Below, in pieces: positions 16,467 through 25,960 of a stretch of DNA of 64,000 bases. Each line of letters begins with the position of its first letter. Positions within the stretch are counted from its first letter, which is position 1. Made by a program: the position numbers and the translations under genes. This stretch comes from Chitinophagaceae bacterium UBA2375 (GTDB lineage Bacteria > Bacteroidota > Bacteroidia > Chitinophagales > Chitinophagaceae), in NCBI GenBank assembly GCA_002343985.1, contig DDTB01000010.1, positions 124,001-188,000 on the forward strand. Reading direction: 5' to 3'. The notes beneath the pieces were generated by a model. That model ran no database searches, was not told the DNA's origin, and worked only from the letters and a program-made list of their open reading frames with translations.

Positions 16467-19205
16467 ATGAGATGGTATTTATCTTTCATCCTATTATTAA
16501 CCGGCCTGATTAGCCAGGCAGCCGAATTTTACGTTGATCCTTCATACACGGGTAGCACACAGAACGGTAGCATAACTGCCCCATGGAAAACGCTGGCTGA
16601 TCTTCAAAATAATTTAAGCAGGGTAAACCCGGGCGATTTTGTGTTTTTTAAGAGAGGGCAAACCTATACCGGTACATTGAATATTCGCCGCTCCGGCACG
16701 GCAAGCGCGCCCATCACTTTCAGCACTTATGGTACATCAACAGCCATGCCATTGTTTGTTGGATATGGTGAGTACTGCATCCAGGTTTCTTACCAGCAAT
16801 ATGTGATTATTGAAGGCTTGAAGATCACTGATCCAAACATGAATCCAGCCGATCATTCGATCATGGCGAATATTAAAAGGGCTTTCAATATTGACGGCAG
16901 CAACTATATTACCATCCGCAACTGCGATATTTCACTTGTAGGTACCGGTTTCAATGTGATGGGGAGCTACAATCGCATCGAAAATAATATCATCAATAAC
17001 CTGCGTATGATCCGCAATACGCCAACATCAACCAATAGCGATGATGATTATGGCGCCATGGCGATGGTGATTACCGGATCGTATAACGAAGTGTACCGCA
17101 ACCAGTTTTATGAATGCTGGGCAAATAGCTATGATTACCAGTTTGACGGTGGAGGAGTGGAAATTTTTGGAGGTGGTTCCAGCAACAATAAGATCATGTA
17201 TAATACCGCTAAAAACTGCAATGGGTTTACGGAAATCGGCAGCAGTTATGGAGGTGTGAGCGCCAACAATGTGATCGCGTATAATAAACTGGTGAATTGT
17301 GGCGACCTGGTTTGGTTGAATAATTCAGGCACTTATGCCATCACGGTTACCAATTTGCAGATTTATAATAATGTGTTGGTGGAAACCGTACTGCAGTTTT
17401 TGCGCGAGACCAAAATGATTGGCATGCGTGTGTATTCCAGTGCTTCAGGGATTGTGGTGATGAAAAATAACATCTTCTGGTTGATGACCGGTGTGGATGT
17501 TGCCCATCCCGGCATGTTTACGGGAAGCCAGATGGTGCATGAAAACAATATCTACAACCTGGGCCCAAACAGTTTGCTCAACTTTACTTTGCATAGTTCA
17601 GAGCGACTTGCCAGCAGCAACATATTTACCAGCACCACGCAAACGGATCCGCTGAACTGGAATTTTCGTTTGCCATCCGGAAGCCCGGCCATTAACTTCG
17701 GACAAAACGTAGGCATCAGCACCGATTTTGAAGGAATGCCGGTACCCGCTGTACCACATGCAGGTATACTGCAGAATACGGGCTCTGGTGTTGTAGGACT
17801 TACCGCCAGCGCTTCGGCAGGTGCCATCAGTTGTAATGGGGGTACCACCACAGTAACGGTTACGGCAACGGGCGGAACAAGTCCGTACACAGGTACTGGA
17901 ACATTCACTGTTGGAGCAGGTACATACACATACACCGTTCGTGACGCTACCAATGCAGCTTCGACCACTACCATTACTGTAGGCCAACCCGCAGCTTTGA
18001 ATGCCAATGTGAGCCATGGAAATATCACAACCGTTGGTGGGGTTACTACATTGTCGATTGCAGCAAGCGGAGGTACCGCGCCGTATACGTATGCATTGAA
18101 CAATGGCAATTACCAAAGTTCAAACTCATTCAGCAATGTATCAACCGGCACACATATCGCGAGGGTAAAAGACAGCAAAGGCTGTATCACGACAAAAAAT
18201 GTGACCATCAATGTTACAGCGGTAACACCATTGTCTGTTTCCTTAGTCGCGGGTACAATTGCCTGTAAGAGCGGATCAACCACTGTTACTGTCAGCGCTA
18301 CAGGCGGAACGCCCCCATACAGCGGTACGGGTACATTTACCGTTACGGCGGGCACATATACATATACGGTTCGTGATGCAGGCGGGGCCAGCGATAGCCG
18401 CACAGTAACCATTACACAACCATTTGCGGTGTCCACTAGTTTATCGGCAGGTACCATTCAAACACGTGGCGGCACCACCAGTATTACAGTTACTGCATCG
18501 GGTGGCAGCGGCGTCTACACGTATAAGTTAGGAACAGGCGCTTATCAAAGCAGCAATGTATTTACGGGTATACCTGCAGGTACATACCAGGTTACGTCAA
18601 AGGATTCCAGGGACTGTTCTTCCACAAAATCTATCACTATCACTGAACCGCCTATACCTTTCACTTTAAGCCTGAGTTCACGAAGGCACTTAAGTTGCCG
18701 GAATAAGAATGACGGACGTATCGTTGTGGCCGGTCAAAATGGGTATCCCCCGTATCAATACCGCCGCAATGGATTCAGTTATTCCAGCAGCAATACATTC
18801 AGCAACCTGGCCCCTGGAACTTATACCATTACCGGACGAGATTCTATGGGCGTAACATCATCCATTTCCGTTACCATAAACAACAGTACCGCCAATTGTG
18901 CTACAGGCAGGTCTATAAGCAGTGACGAGGATTTTGAAACCTCAACCTTAGTTGATGTTCAACCTGTGGTTGCGGTTTACCCGAACCCCAGCAACAACTA
19001 CTTCAGGGTGACTACAGATGGCAATATCGCTGAAGTAGCGAGTATTTTGGTGACCGACATGAACGGAAGGATTGTTTATGAAAACAGGGCATTAAAAACA
19101 CCCAACCTCCAGATTGGAGAAAACTGGATGCCCGGTGTGTATTTGTTCCGCATGATCAGGGGAAAAAATGTTTACCACCACAAATTGATCAAAACTTCCA
19201 GGTAA
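16467..19205 (+). CDS. Secreted beta-helix protein with 5 SprB-type repeats and T9SS sorting domain
   Basis: 912 residues from ATG 16467 (914 if the in-frame GTG at 16461 is used; residue numbers here count from the GTG). The build matches the upstream giant: signal peptide (about 1-21), right-handed beta-helix (about 22-440) with RMIRNT (182-187), DDDYGA (194-199) and SYDYQFDGG (223-231), then two repeat dyads (447-733), one terminal repeat (734-about 811) and a type A T9SS sorting domain (836-914, VYPNPSNNYF start). Four fewer dyads explain nearly all of the length difference. It is probably exported by the type IX system. A sigma-54 element precedes it. Function is probably carbohydrate binding or cleavage, by fold only. 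Confidence 0.88.
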   Translation: MRWYLSFILLLTGLISQAAEFYVDPSYTGSTQNGSITAPWKTLADLQNNLSRVNPGDFVFFKRGQTYTGTLNIRRSGTASAPITFSTYGTSTAMPLFVGYGEYCIQVSYQQYVIIEGLKITDPNMNPADHSIMANIKRAFNIDGSNYITIRNCDISLVGTGFNVMGSYNRIENNIINNLRMIRNTPTSTNSDDDYGAMAMVITGSYNEVYRNQFYECWANSYDYQFDGGGVEIFGGGSSNNKIMYNTAKNCNGFTEIGSSYGGVSANNVIAYNKLVNCGDLVWLNNSGTYAITVTNLQIYNNVLVETVLQFLRETKMIGMRVYSSASGIVVMKNNIFWLMTGVDVAHPGMFTGSQMVHENNIYNLGPNSLLNFTLHSSERLASSNIFTSTTQTDPLNWNFRLPSGSPAINFGQNVGISTDFEGMPVPAVPHAGILQNTGSGVVGLTASASAGAISCNGGTTTVTVTATGGTSPYTGTGTFTVGAGTYTYTVRDATNAASTTTITVGQPAALNANVSHGNITTVGGVTTLSIAASGGTAPYTYALNNGNYQSSNSFSNVSTGTHIARVKDSKGCITTKNVTINVTAVTPLSVSLVAGTIACKSGSTTVTVSATGGTPPYSGTGTFTVTAGTYTYTVRDAGGASDSRTVTITQPFAVSTSLSAGTIQTRGGTTSITVTASGGSGVYTYKLGTGAYQSSNVFTGIPAGTYQVTSKDSRDCSSTKSITITEPPIPFTLSLSSRRHLSCRNKNDGRIVVAGQNGYPPYQYRRNGFSYSSSNTFSNLAPGTYTITGRDSMGVTSSISVTINNSTANCATGRSISSDEDFETSTLVDVQPVVAVYPNPSNNYFRVTTDGNIAEVASILVTDMNGRIVYENRALKTPNLQIGENWMPGVYLFRMIRGKNVYHHKLIKTSR
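17799..18659 (+). repeat. Two coding repeat dyads (SprB type)
   Basis: Residues 447-733 of the protein form A-B-A-B with the same unit lengths as the six dyads of the paralogue. The B units here are more diverged (for example NGGTT is replaced by VGGVT and RGGTT), suggesting this array is older or less homogenised. Confidence 0.85.
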
Positions 19206-19225
19206 TAAAATAACTGATAAAAGAA

Positions 19226-19250
19226 ATCCCGGTATTATCCGGGATTTTTT
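19226..19250. terminator. Bidirectional terminator between beta-helix and exopolysaccharide loci
   Basis: A 7-bp stem, ATCCCGG at 19226-19232 with CCGGGAT at 19239-19245, has a six-base loop and a T-run to 19250. The A-rich left flank serves the minus-strand operon that ends at 19271. Confidence 0.88.
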
Positions 19251-19270
19251 ATGTCAATACATTTGTAAGC

Positions 19271-20389
19271 CTATTTTTTACGGGCCGCTTTTTGCTCAGC
19301 CAGGTATTCCAATTCTTCCACCGGCTTCTTCAAAGTAAACAGCCACCACATGTTGAACCGTAATGCGATATTGTACACCAGCATGGGAATGATCAATCCC
19401 CCGAGCAGCACCAAAATCACCAATGCAGGCACATAAGTTATGCCCAGCAATTTCACCAGGACAATCCGGGTAACCGACATGGCAATGATCTGCATACAGT
19501 AAATGTGCACGGAATTGTACCCCACAACCCGTAAAAAGGGCAGGGCTGAATATTTTTTCAACGAGAATGAAGCTGCAATCGATAAAGCGCAACCCACCAG
19601 TGCCACAAGGATGAAGAAAAATGGCATATGGTTCTCTACAAAATAATTATTGTCTTTTTCCAGGTTGATTTCCGTGAAGAAGTATTGTATCACAATAAAG
19701 GCGGATACAAGCGGCAAGATGAGTTTCCATGAAGTGAACATCTTGGCTGTTTTCTCATTGAGCATGTGTTCCGATATGGCATCACCGATGGCAAAGAACA
19801 TGTAATATTTACAGATATCCATGATGAAACCAAGGTTCACATCATTTTCACGGAGGAAATAAGCCATGAAATACAGGGATAAACCAAGCACCAGTTGATG
19901 CATGGTTTTGAACTTAGCCAAAATTTTCAGCGCTGCGTAGATGATACCTACAAAGAACAGGGCGTTAAGGTACCAGAACTGCCCGGTGATCCTGGGCTCC
20001 GTGATCAGGTATAAATAATAATCAGGCCCCACTTCGGAATTGGTGTAATCAGAAAAGAACATCTGCAGGCTGATCTGGATAAAGCCCCATACCAGGAGCG
20101 GGTAGAGGATCGTTTGTACACGGTTCCAGGAATATGTACCCAGCCCCCTTTTGCGCAAACTGCCCGAAACAAAAATGCCTGAGGCGATGAAGAATAATGG
20201 CATGCGGAAACCGAAAAAGAATACATTGATGTATTCGAATATGGGATAATCCTTCAGGTTCAAACCCGCTTTCAGGATGCTTTCATAGCAATGCCTGTAC
20301 GTAACGAGTATGATGCTGATGCCCCGGTCGTAATCGATCCATCCAAACCGTTTATTGCCGAGGATGTATTTTGTATTAAACAGATCCAT
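19271..20389 (-). CDS. Acyltransferase 3 family membrane protein
   Basis: 372 residues with about ten membrane helices and the acyltransferase-3 start (IDYDRGISIILVTYRHC, with the Arg-His of the family's active region). Members transfer acetyl or other acyl groups to sugars of O-antigens, capsules and exopolysaccharides in the inner membrane. It is the last gene of the 19-gene locus, 59 bases after the sugar transferase, so it probably modifies the polymer made there. The acyl donor and target sugar cannot be told. Confidence 0.85.
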   Translation of the reverse strand: MDLFNTKYILGNKRFGWIDYDRGISIILVTYRHCYESILKAGLNLKDYPIFEYINVFFFGFRMPLFFIASGIFVSGSLRKRGLGTYSWNRVQTILYPLLVWGFIQISLQMFFSDYTNSEVGPDYYLYLITEPRITGQFWYLNALFFVGIIYAALKILAKFKTMHQLVLGLSLYFMAYFLRENDVNLGFIMDICKYYMFFAIGDAISEHMLNEKTAKMFTSWKLILPLVSAFIVIQYFFTEINLEKDNNYFVENHMPFFFILVALVGCALSIAASFSLKKYSALPFLRVVGYNSVHIYCMQIIAMSVTRIVLVKLLGITYVPALVILVLLGGLIIPMLVYNIALRFNMWWLFTLKKPVEELEYLAEQKAARKK

Positions 20390-20448
20390 CTACTGTGAGC
20401 GGGCGTTTGAATGCCCTGATTTTTCGTTTATGCTGTACTGTTATATTA

Positions 20449-21843
20449 TTAATAGGCGTTTTTATCACCCGCGAATACATGGTAAACGGTCAGGAACATG
20501 ATCCTGAGGTCGAGCCATACGTTCCAGTTTTCGAGGTACCAAAGATCGTTGGCTACGCGCATTTTAATTTGCTTTGGGTCTGTTATTTCCCCCCTGAACC
20601 CGTTGATCTGCGCCCATCCGGTGATACCTGGCTTCAGGAAGTGGCGTACCATATACTGGTCAACAATCTTTGAGTAATCGCTGGTATGCTTAACCATGTG
20701 CGGGCGAGGGCCCACCAGGCTCATTTCGCCTTTGAGCACATTGATGAATTGCGGGAACTCATCCAGGCTGGTTTTGCGTATGAACTTTCCGATCCGGGTT
20801 ACACGCATATCATTTTTGGTGGCCTGTCGCGAGTCGGAATCCTTATTCGGCTTCATGCTCCTGAATTTCAGGCAATTGAATTCCTGGCCGTTCTTACCCG
20901 TCCTTTTTTGTGAGAAGAAAATCGGGCCCCTTGATTCCAGTTTAATCAGCAATCCAAGGAGTGGGATTAGCCAGCTCAATACAAAAACGCAGACCAGGAA
21001 ACTAACGGTTACGTCTAACAGCCTTTTCTTAAACCGGTTCCCCACATCGTCAAGCGGCTCGCTTCGCGGCGAGAGGATGGGCAGGTCACGTATATAATCG
21101 ATGATGACCGGCTTGCTGAAGAAGAAAGACAGGTTGGGCACCACTTTAAACCGGATAAACTCCGATTCCGCCTGTGCCATCAGCGTATAAATATATTCGT
21201 TTTGCTCAGGGGTGATGGTGGAGTAAATTTCCTGTACGTCCATGTCTTTTGCTACCTTCAGTACATTCTTTATATCAGACAGGATGGGGTAGGGTGTCAG
21301 TTCTTTTACATTTTCCTCGTCCTCCACAAAACCCAGCAGTTCCATATTGATGCCTTCTTCCTCGAAATAACTGGCCAGTTTCATGGAAGTTTCATTAAAG
21401 CCAAGGATGATGACCCTGTTAACAAGGTATTCCTTCTTCTTGAAATATTGCCGGATACCAACATACAGGAACCTGTTCAGGAATAGTCCTACACCAAAAG
21501 CTATGATGATAGATAATATGAAAACCCTTGATACCAGAATCTCCCTGGAGAAGAAAAGGTAAAACAGCACCGCGATGACCCAAAGTATGTATACCTGCAG
21601 CGTTCGTTTTGTGAAGGATTCAAAATGCAGGATGGTTTTCTCCGCATAATTCCCTGAAATGAAGGTTAACAACAGCCATGTCAGGTTTACAAATGCCCAA
21701 AAACTCACGTAGGCATTGAAAAATTTCGGATCGTCGATATTAGCGCCAAACGACAGTTTGGATACCAGGAACGACACGTTGAGCATAATCAGGTCGAGGA
21801 TGCCGAGGGATAATTGCAGGTATCGTTTAAACTGTTTGTTCAT
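20449..21843 (-). CDS. Initiating sugar transferase (undecaprenyl-phosphate glycosyl-1-phosphate transferase)
   Basis: 464 residues, WcaJ/PssY-like polyprenyl glycosylphosphotransferase. Four N-terminal membrane helices (about 1-115) are followed by a nucleotide-binding-like domain (about 140-240, with VIILGFNETSMKLA) and a C-terminal catalytic bacterial sugar transferase domain (about 270-464). The catalytic domain carries KRLLDVTVS, FFSQKRTGKNG, FRSMK and TSLDEFPQFINVLKGEMSLVGPRP-type motifs. It loads the first sugar phosphate, often glucose, onto undecaprenyl phosphate, so it starts each repeat unit. Length and domains are complete. Confidence 0.92.
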   Translation of the reverse strand: MNKQFKRYLQLSLGILDLIMLNVSFLVSKLSFGANIDDPKFFNAYVSFWAFVNLTWLLLTFISGNYAEKTILHFESFTKRTLQVYILWVIAVLFYLFFSREILVSRVFILSIIIAFGVGLFLNRFLYVGIRQYFKKKEYLVNRVIILGFNETSMKLASYFEEEGINMELLGFVEDEENVKELTPYPILSDIKNVLKVAKDMDVQEIYSTITPEQNEYIYTLMAQAESEFIRFKVVPNLSFFFSKPVIIDYIRDLPILSPRSEPLDDVGNRFKKRLLDVTVSFLVCVFVLSWLIPLLGLLIKLESRGPIFFSQKRTGKNGQEFNCLKFRSMKPNKDSDSRQATKNDMRVTRIGKFIRKTSLDEFPQFINVLKGEMSLVGPRPHMVKHTSDYSKIVDQYMVRHFLKPGITGWAQINGFRGEITDPKQIKMRVANDLWYLENWNVWLDLRIMFLTVYHVFAGDKNAY

Positions 21844-21878
21844 TCCTTCAAATATTTCGTATAGGGTACACGGTTAGT

Positions 21879-22991
21879 TTATTGCGCAACTACTGCAGGA
21901 AGGTATAATTCCTGGAGGATGCGTACAATCCTTTGCGAGGTTTGTCCATCCCAGAAATCGGGGATACCGCCTTTCTTCCAATTGCCGGCCACAATAGCTT
22001 CTATACAGGATTTGAGTTTCGGTATGTCGTCGCCAATGAGCTCATTCGTGCCAATATCCACTGTTTCGGGCCTTTCAGTGGAATTCCGCATGGTCAGGCA
22101 GGGAACGTGCAATACCGTGGCTTCCTCTGTGATCCCGCCCGAATCGGTGATGATGCCCTTTGCATGCTTAACAAGGTAAATAAATTCGAGATAGCCCTGC
22201 GGGTCGATGCAATGCAAATGATCTGACTCCATGTTGAGTGTGTTCAGTATCTGCCTGGTGCGCGGGTGCACCGGAAAAACGAGCGGTATGCCTGCGCTGG
22301 CTTCGATAATGGCATTCAGGATACCAGACAGTTTCTCCGGGTCGTCAACATTGGAAGGCCTGTGCAAGGTTAGCAGAAAATACTGTTTCTCCGCCAGTTG
22401 AAGGCTGTCCCACCAATCCGGTTTCCGTATCCGGTTGATATTGTGCTGCAGGGTATCAATCATGGTATTGCCAACAAAATGTATCCTTGAGCCGGGTATT
22501 TGTTGGGCCAACAGGTTTTTATTGGCCTGTTCGCTGGTGGTAAAAAAATGGTCGCATATCGAATCGGTAACAATGCGGTTTATCTCTTCCGGCATGGTCA
22601 TGTCTCCTGAGCGGATGCCTGCTTCCACATGCACCACATCGATGCATAATTTCTTTGCCGTGATGCTGCATGCCATCGTTGACGTAACGTCGCCCACCAC
22701 CAAAACCAGGGTGGGCCTGTGTTCCATCAGTTCTTTTTCAAACTTCACCATAATGGCCGCTGTTTGTTCAGCTTGTGTGCCCCCGCCACATTCCAGGTTG
22801 GCATGCGGGTCGGGGATACCGAGCTGCTCAAAAAAGTCGCCGCTCATTTTTTTATCATAATGCTGCCCGGTATGGATCAGCCTGTAGGCAATGGGTGCGC
22901 CTGTATCACGGGCTTTTACGATCTCCCTGATAATGGGCGCCACTTTCATGAAGTTTGGCCTGGCCCCGGCTACAATGGTGATGTTCAACAT
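21879..22991 (-). CDS. wecB: UDP-N-acetylglucosamine 2-epimerase (non-hydrolysing)
   Basis: 370 residues, full length. It interconverts UDP-GlcNAc and UDP-ManNAc in the cytosol. Family motifs include GARPNFMKVAPI, HTGQHYDKKMS, VVGDVTSTMA, HVEAGIRSGDMTMPEEINR, LTLHRPSNVD and the TDSGGITEEA segment near the C-terminus. The usual partner WecC (UDP-ManNAc dehydrogenase) is missing from this locus, so ManNAc may be used directly or the product may be altered by the neighbouring oxidoreductase genes. Confidence 0.93.
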   Translation of the reverse strand: MLNITIVAGARPNFMKVAPIIREIVKARDTGAPIAYRLIHTGQHYDKKMSGDFFEQLGIPDPHANLECGGGTQAEQTAAIMVKFEKELMEHRPTLVLVVGDVTSTMACSITAKKLCIDVVHVEAGIRSGDMTMPEEINRIVTDSICDHFFTTSEQANKNLLAQQIPGSRIHFVGNTMIDTLQHNINRIRKPDWWDSLQLAEKQYFLLTLHRPSNVDDPEKLSGILNAIIEASAGIPLVFPVHPRTRQILNTLNMESDHLHCIDPQGYLEFIYLVKHAKGIITDSGGITEEATVLHVPCLTMRNSTERPETVDIGTNELIGDDIPKLKSCIEAIVAGNWKKGGIPDFWDGQTSQRIVRILQELYLPAVVAQ

Positions 22992-23026
22992 AATGGTACA
23001 GTTTGTTCTGTGTATTTGGGTGATGA

Positions 23027-23917
23027 TTACGCTCCGGCCAGCGAATGACGGTGGCGGTATTTCTCATCAAATTCCCTGATATACTGAATGGTTTGCGCGA
23101 TATTCTGCCTGGATGATGCGCCGAATAAAATCGATTCCACATTAGGCAGGCTGCACACGTATTCAATGGCTTCTTTCGCGGGGATGGCGCCGCCGCCAAG
23201 CACCTGCATCGCGATAGCCCTGAATTTTCTTTCATTCAGGTATTTCTCATAAATCTCTTTGCCACCCGACATACGGAACCCCGCTTTGTTGATGGATGAA
23301 CAAATGATGGGGTTTTCGATGCCCATAGACTCCAGCGTATCCAGGAGCTTTGGCATGTTCATGGTGATGAAACCCGCTTCGGCATTGTATTTCTTCTTCA
23401 CATAATCGTGGTACGCCTTGAGGATATCCTTCATGCCGAGTCCAAGCAACAGGTCGGTGATCACATTTTGCAGGAAGATCACAGGCGTTTTAATGCCTTT
23501 GAACATTTTCATTTCTGCATCAATCAGCAATTCCATGATCGAAATATAATCCTTCGATACAAAGGCAATGCCCCCTTTGAAGATGGACCCAAAAAAATTG
23601 CCGGGAACGTATTGCTTGATGGTACCCATGATGCCAAGCTCCGTTACCGCGTTGGCATATTTATGCGCGTAAGGCATACATGGATAAATGCAGAAATCCT
23701 TGTATTTATCAGGTTCCTGGCGGATCATTTCACAAATATTGATGATCCGGTCATGCGTGGTACACATGAATGTTTCCACCTGCATGCCCCGGGCAATATC
23801 AATGGTGTCGAGGATGGTTTTGTCGTCTTTGAACTTAATCGACTGCGCCCTCGACTTTTCGTCTGAAATATGGTTCACGGCGAAAAACTGGTTATCGCCA
23901 AATAATATCCGGTCCAT
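23027..23917 (-). CDS. Uncharacterised polysaccharide-locus protein, TIM-barrel/aldo-keto-like
   Basis: 296 residues with no signal peptide or membrane helices. Alternating strands and helices (DRILFGDNQFFAV near the start, NPIICSSINKAGFRMSGG at about 210-227, then FRAIAMQVLGGGAIPAKEAIEYV, NVESILFGASSRQNIAQTI) suggest a TIM barrel like those of aldo-keto reductases, but I do not see the catalytic tetrad clearly. The gene is two bases downstream of the Gfo/Idh oxidoreductase and upstream of wecB, so it likely joins in making or altering a nucleotide sugar. Function not assigned. Confidence 0.65.
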   Translation of the reverse strand: MDRILFGDNQFFAVNHISDEKSRAQSIKFKDDKTILDTIDIARGMQVETFMCTTHDRIINICEMIRQEPDKYKDFCIYPCMPYAHKYANAVTELGIMGTIKQYVPGNFFGSIFKGGIAFVSKDYISIMELLIDAEMKMFKGIKTPVIFLQNVITDLLLGLGMKDILKAYHDYVKKKYNAEAGFITMNMPKLLDTLESMGIENPIICSSINKAGFRMSGGKEIYEKYLNERKFRAIAMQVLGGGAIPAKEAIEYVCSLPNVESILFGASSRQNIAQTIQYIREFDEKYRHRHSLAGA

Positions 23918-23919
23918 GC

Positions 23920-24933
23920 TTAATTATTTTTTTTGTTTTTGATCTGGTCAATCACCTGATCGGTTAACAATGCGCTTTCGAAATTATTTTTGATGTTAGG
24001 GACTTTGCCCAGTATGGCTTTGATGAAATGATCAATCTGTGCTGAATATTCTTCGCCACGCAGGTAGAAGTCAACGCCTTCCTGTAAGTCTGTAACATAC
24101 TTGATATTCCATCCCCTGGTATAACCTGCCGGCGCCTGGTCAGATTTAAAATATACTTTCAATTCAGATGCGTCTGAAATAATTTTACCTTTAGATCCGA
24201 TGATGGTCACGGAAGTTGACATTTTCCGATATGTGTCTTCGCTCCAGTTCACCGACAATACGCCTGAGATGTTATTATTTGTTTCGAGTAACGAATACAC
24301 TGCGTCCTCCACTGTTTCAGAATAAATGGGTTTTAGTAACGAGCCATGCACTTTATTGATGGGTGCAACCAGGTAGTTGAGCAGGTCAATTACGTGCGAT
24401 GCATAATCCATCAGGCATCCTCCGCCTTCTTCGGGATCAGACCTCCAGGTGCCCGCCTTTTTCTTTAAAACAACAGGGCCGTAAGCCTCACCGAGGAAAT
24501 GTTGAATATCACCGATATAACCGCCCTGTACCAGTTTCTTGACTTCTTCAAAAGTGCCAATGAATTTATTATGGTAACCCACCTGGTTTACCAGTTTTTT
24601 TTCTTTCGCTTTTGCAACCAATTGTTTACCCTGTTCCACTTTCAGGCAGAATGGTTTTTCCACAAACACATGGATGCCCCTGTTTAAGAGTTCATCAACA
24701 ATGCCCGCGTGGAACTTGGTTGGCGCGGCAACAAATACGGCATCCGGTTGCGTATTATCCAGCATTTTCGTGTAATCCGAAAATGTTTTGAATGGCGTGT
24801 ATTTTTCCAACACTTCTGTTACCAGTTTGGATGTATCGGCCACACCCACTACCTGTACGTCGGGATGGGCCCCCAATATCGATAAGTGGGAGATGCCCAT
24901 TTTACCAGCGCCGATTAAAGCAACTTTTATCAT
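23920..24933 (-). CDS. Gfo/Idh/MocA family oxidoreductase
   Basis: 337 residues. An N-terminal Rossmann domain binds NAD(P) through GAGKMGISHLSILG (8-21). VAAPTKFHAGIVDELLNRGIHVFVEKPF supplies the family's EKP motif at about 93-95. The C-terminal alpha/beta domain contains GGGCLMDYASHVIDLLNYL with the presumed catalytic Asp-x-x-x-His. Such enzymes oxidise or reduce sugar hydroxyls, including nucleotide sugars. The start overlaps the DUF354 stop by four bases (ATGA), so the two are translationally coupled. Confidence 0.88.
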   Translation of the reverse strand: MIKVALIGAGKMGISHLSILGAHPDVQVVGVADTSKLVTEVLEKYTPFKTFSDYTKMLDNTQPDAVFVAAPTKFHAGIVDELLNRGIHVFVEKPFCLKVEQGKQLVAKAKEKKLVNQVGYHNKFIGTFEEVKKLVQGGYIGDIQHFLGEAYGPVVLKKKAGTWRSDPEEGGGCLMDYASHVIDLLNYLVAPINKVHGSLLKPIYSETVEDAVYSLLETNNNISGVLSVNWSEDTYRKMSTSVTIIGSKGKIISDASELKVYFKSDQAPAGYTRGWNIKYVTDLQEGVDFYLRGEEYSAQIDHFIKAILGKVPNIKNNFESALLTDQVIDQIKNKKNN

Positions 24934-25958
24934 GATTTCCTGAATTTTAATATTTCGTCTTTAAATAATTGATAGGCTTGTTTTCCTTTGGTCATTAATT
25001 CGAGTGCAGGAGCCGAATTTTCGAGTGACTGAACAAAACTGGTTAGTTTTTGCGGCGTCAGGTTCGGTTCGTGCAACATCAGGTTTTTCGAGAGCAGGAA
25101 CTGGTCAACATCCAGCAATTCATCCTGGTAAACGGAAATGGTAGGGATGCCGAGGATGGCCATTTCGCGGGTCATGGATCCGCCGGCTCCTATAAATATT
25201 GTGCATTTCTCCGCGATGGCATCAAAGGGCATGGGTTTATCCGGTACATGTACCCTGGAGAACTGCGCTTGTTTGTAATGCCTGCTTTGATTGGCATCAC
25301 GTGGCAGGATGGTGAAATGATACGAGTCTTGCAAAGCGAGGATCGTTTCATCCAAAAAGTTTTGCTTCCCTTTATAATACTGGGCCGTTTGGGGTTCAGG
25401 CCTGATATAAATTTGTACGCCCTGCACAGGGTTCGCATTTCTTGCCGCTTGTATTTTCTCGCCTTTTTGCCATAAATAAATACCTTCCTTAACACCGGGG
25501 TACTGGATGATTTTTTTAGCAGAAGTGCCATACCGCGCCACTTTTTCAATGGCCAGGTTTTCCGGGATTAAAATTTTTGTAGCGAAAAAGAAACTGGGCC
25601 TGTTGCCAAGCGCATGTTCGTTATCGTTAGTATAAATAGATGGGATGCCTAATAATTTGGCAACCAACGGAGAATGAAAGGAACTTTGAGATACGGCGAG
25701 ATCTGGCTTCAACGGCTTCAGGAATTTGCGCAATTGCATGACCCGGATAGGGTACCCGAATACTTTTTTATAGAAATTTTTTCCGTAATGTTCGCCTACC
25801 ACTGTATGTTTCAACCCGCGCTGGTCGAGCAGTTCCACGGTGTTCGCCAGTGGGCGCGAGGTGATGACCACCTCGTGGCCATCTGATTCGAGGTCCCTGA
25901 TCAGGTCATGGAACATGTTGATATGCGGCGAATTCGATAAGTCGAACCAGATTTTCAT
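24930..25958 (-). CDS. DUF354 protein (glycosyltransferase-B-like fold)
   Basis: 342 residues. DUF354 proteins share the two-Rossmann GT-B/UDP-GlcNAc epimerase-like fold and are common in bacterial and archaeal surface glycan loci. The N-terminal KIWFDLSNSPHINMFHDLI and the DNEHALGNRP segment (about 113-122) are typical. The C-terminal half has the FIGAGGSMTREMAILGIPTIS nucleotide-sugar-like loop. It is tightly coupled to the Gfo/Idh gene and two bases from the preceding gene. A glycosyltransferase role is likely but unproven for the family. Confidence 0.8.
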   Translation of the reverse strand: MKIWFDLSNSPHINMFHDLIRDLESDGHEVVITSRPLANTVELLDQRGLKHTVVGEHYGKNFYKKVFGYPIRVMQLRKFLKPLKPDLAVSQSSFHSPLVAKLLGIPSIYTNDNEHALGNRPSFFFATKILIPENLAIEKVARYGTSAKKIIQYPGVKEGIYLWQKGEKIQAARNANPVQGVQIYIRPEPQTAQYYKGKQNFLDETILALQDSYHFTILPRDANQSRHYKQAQFSRVHVPDKPMPFDAIAEKCTIFIGAGGSMTREMAILGIPTISVYQDELLDVDQFLLSKNLMLHEPNLTPQKLTSFVQSLENSAPALELMTKGKQAYQLFKDEILKFRKS

Positions 25959-25960
25959 GT

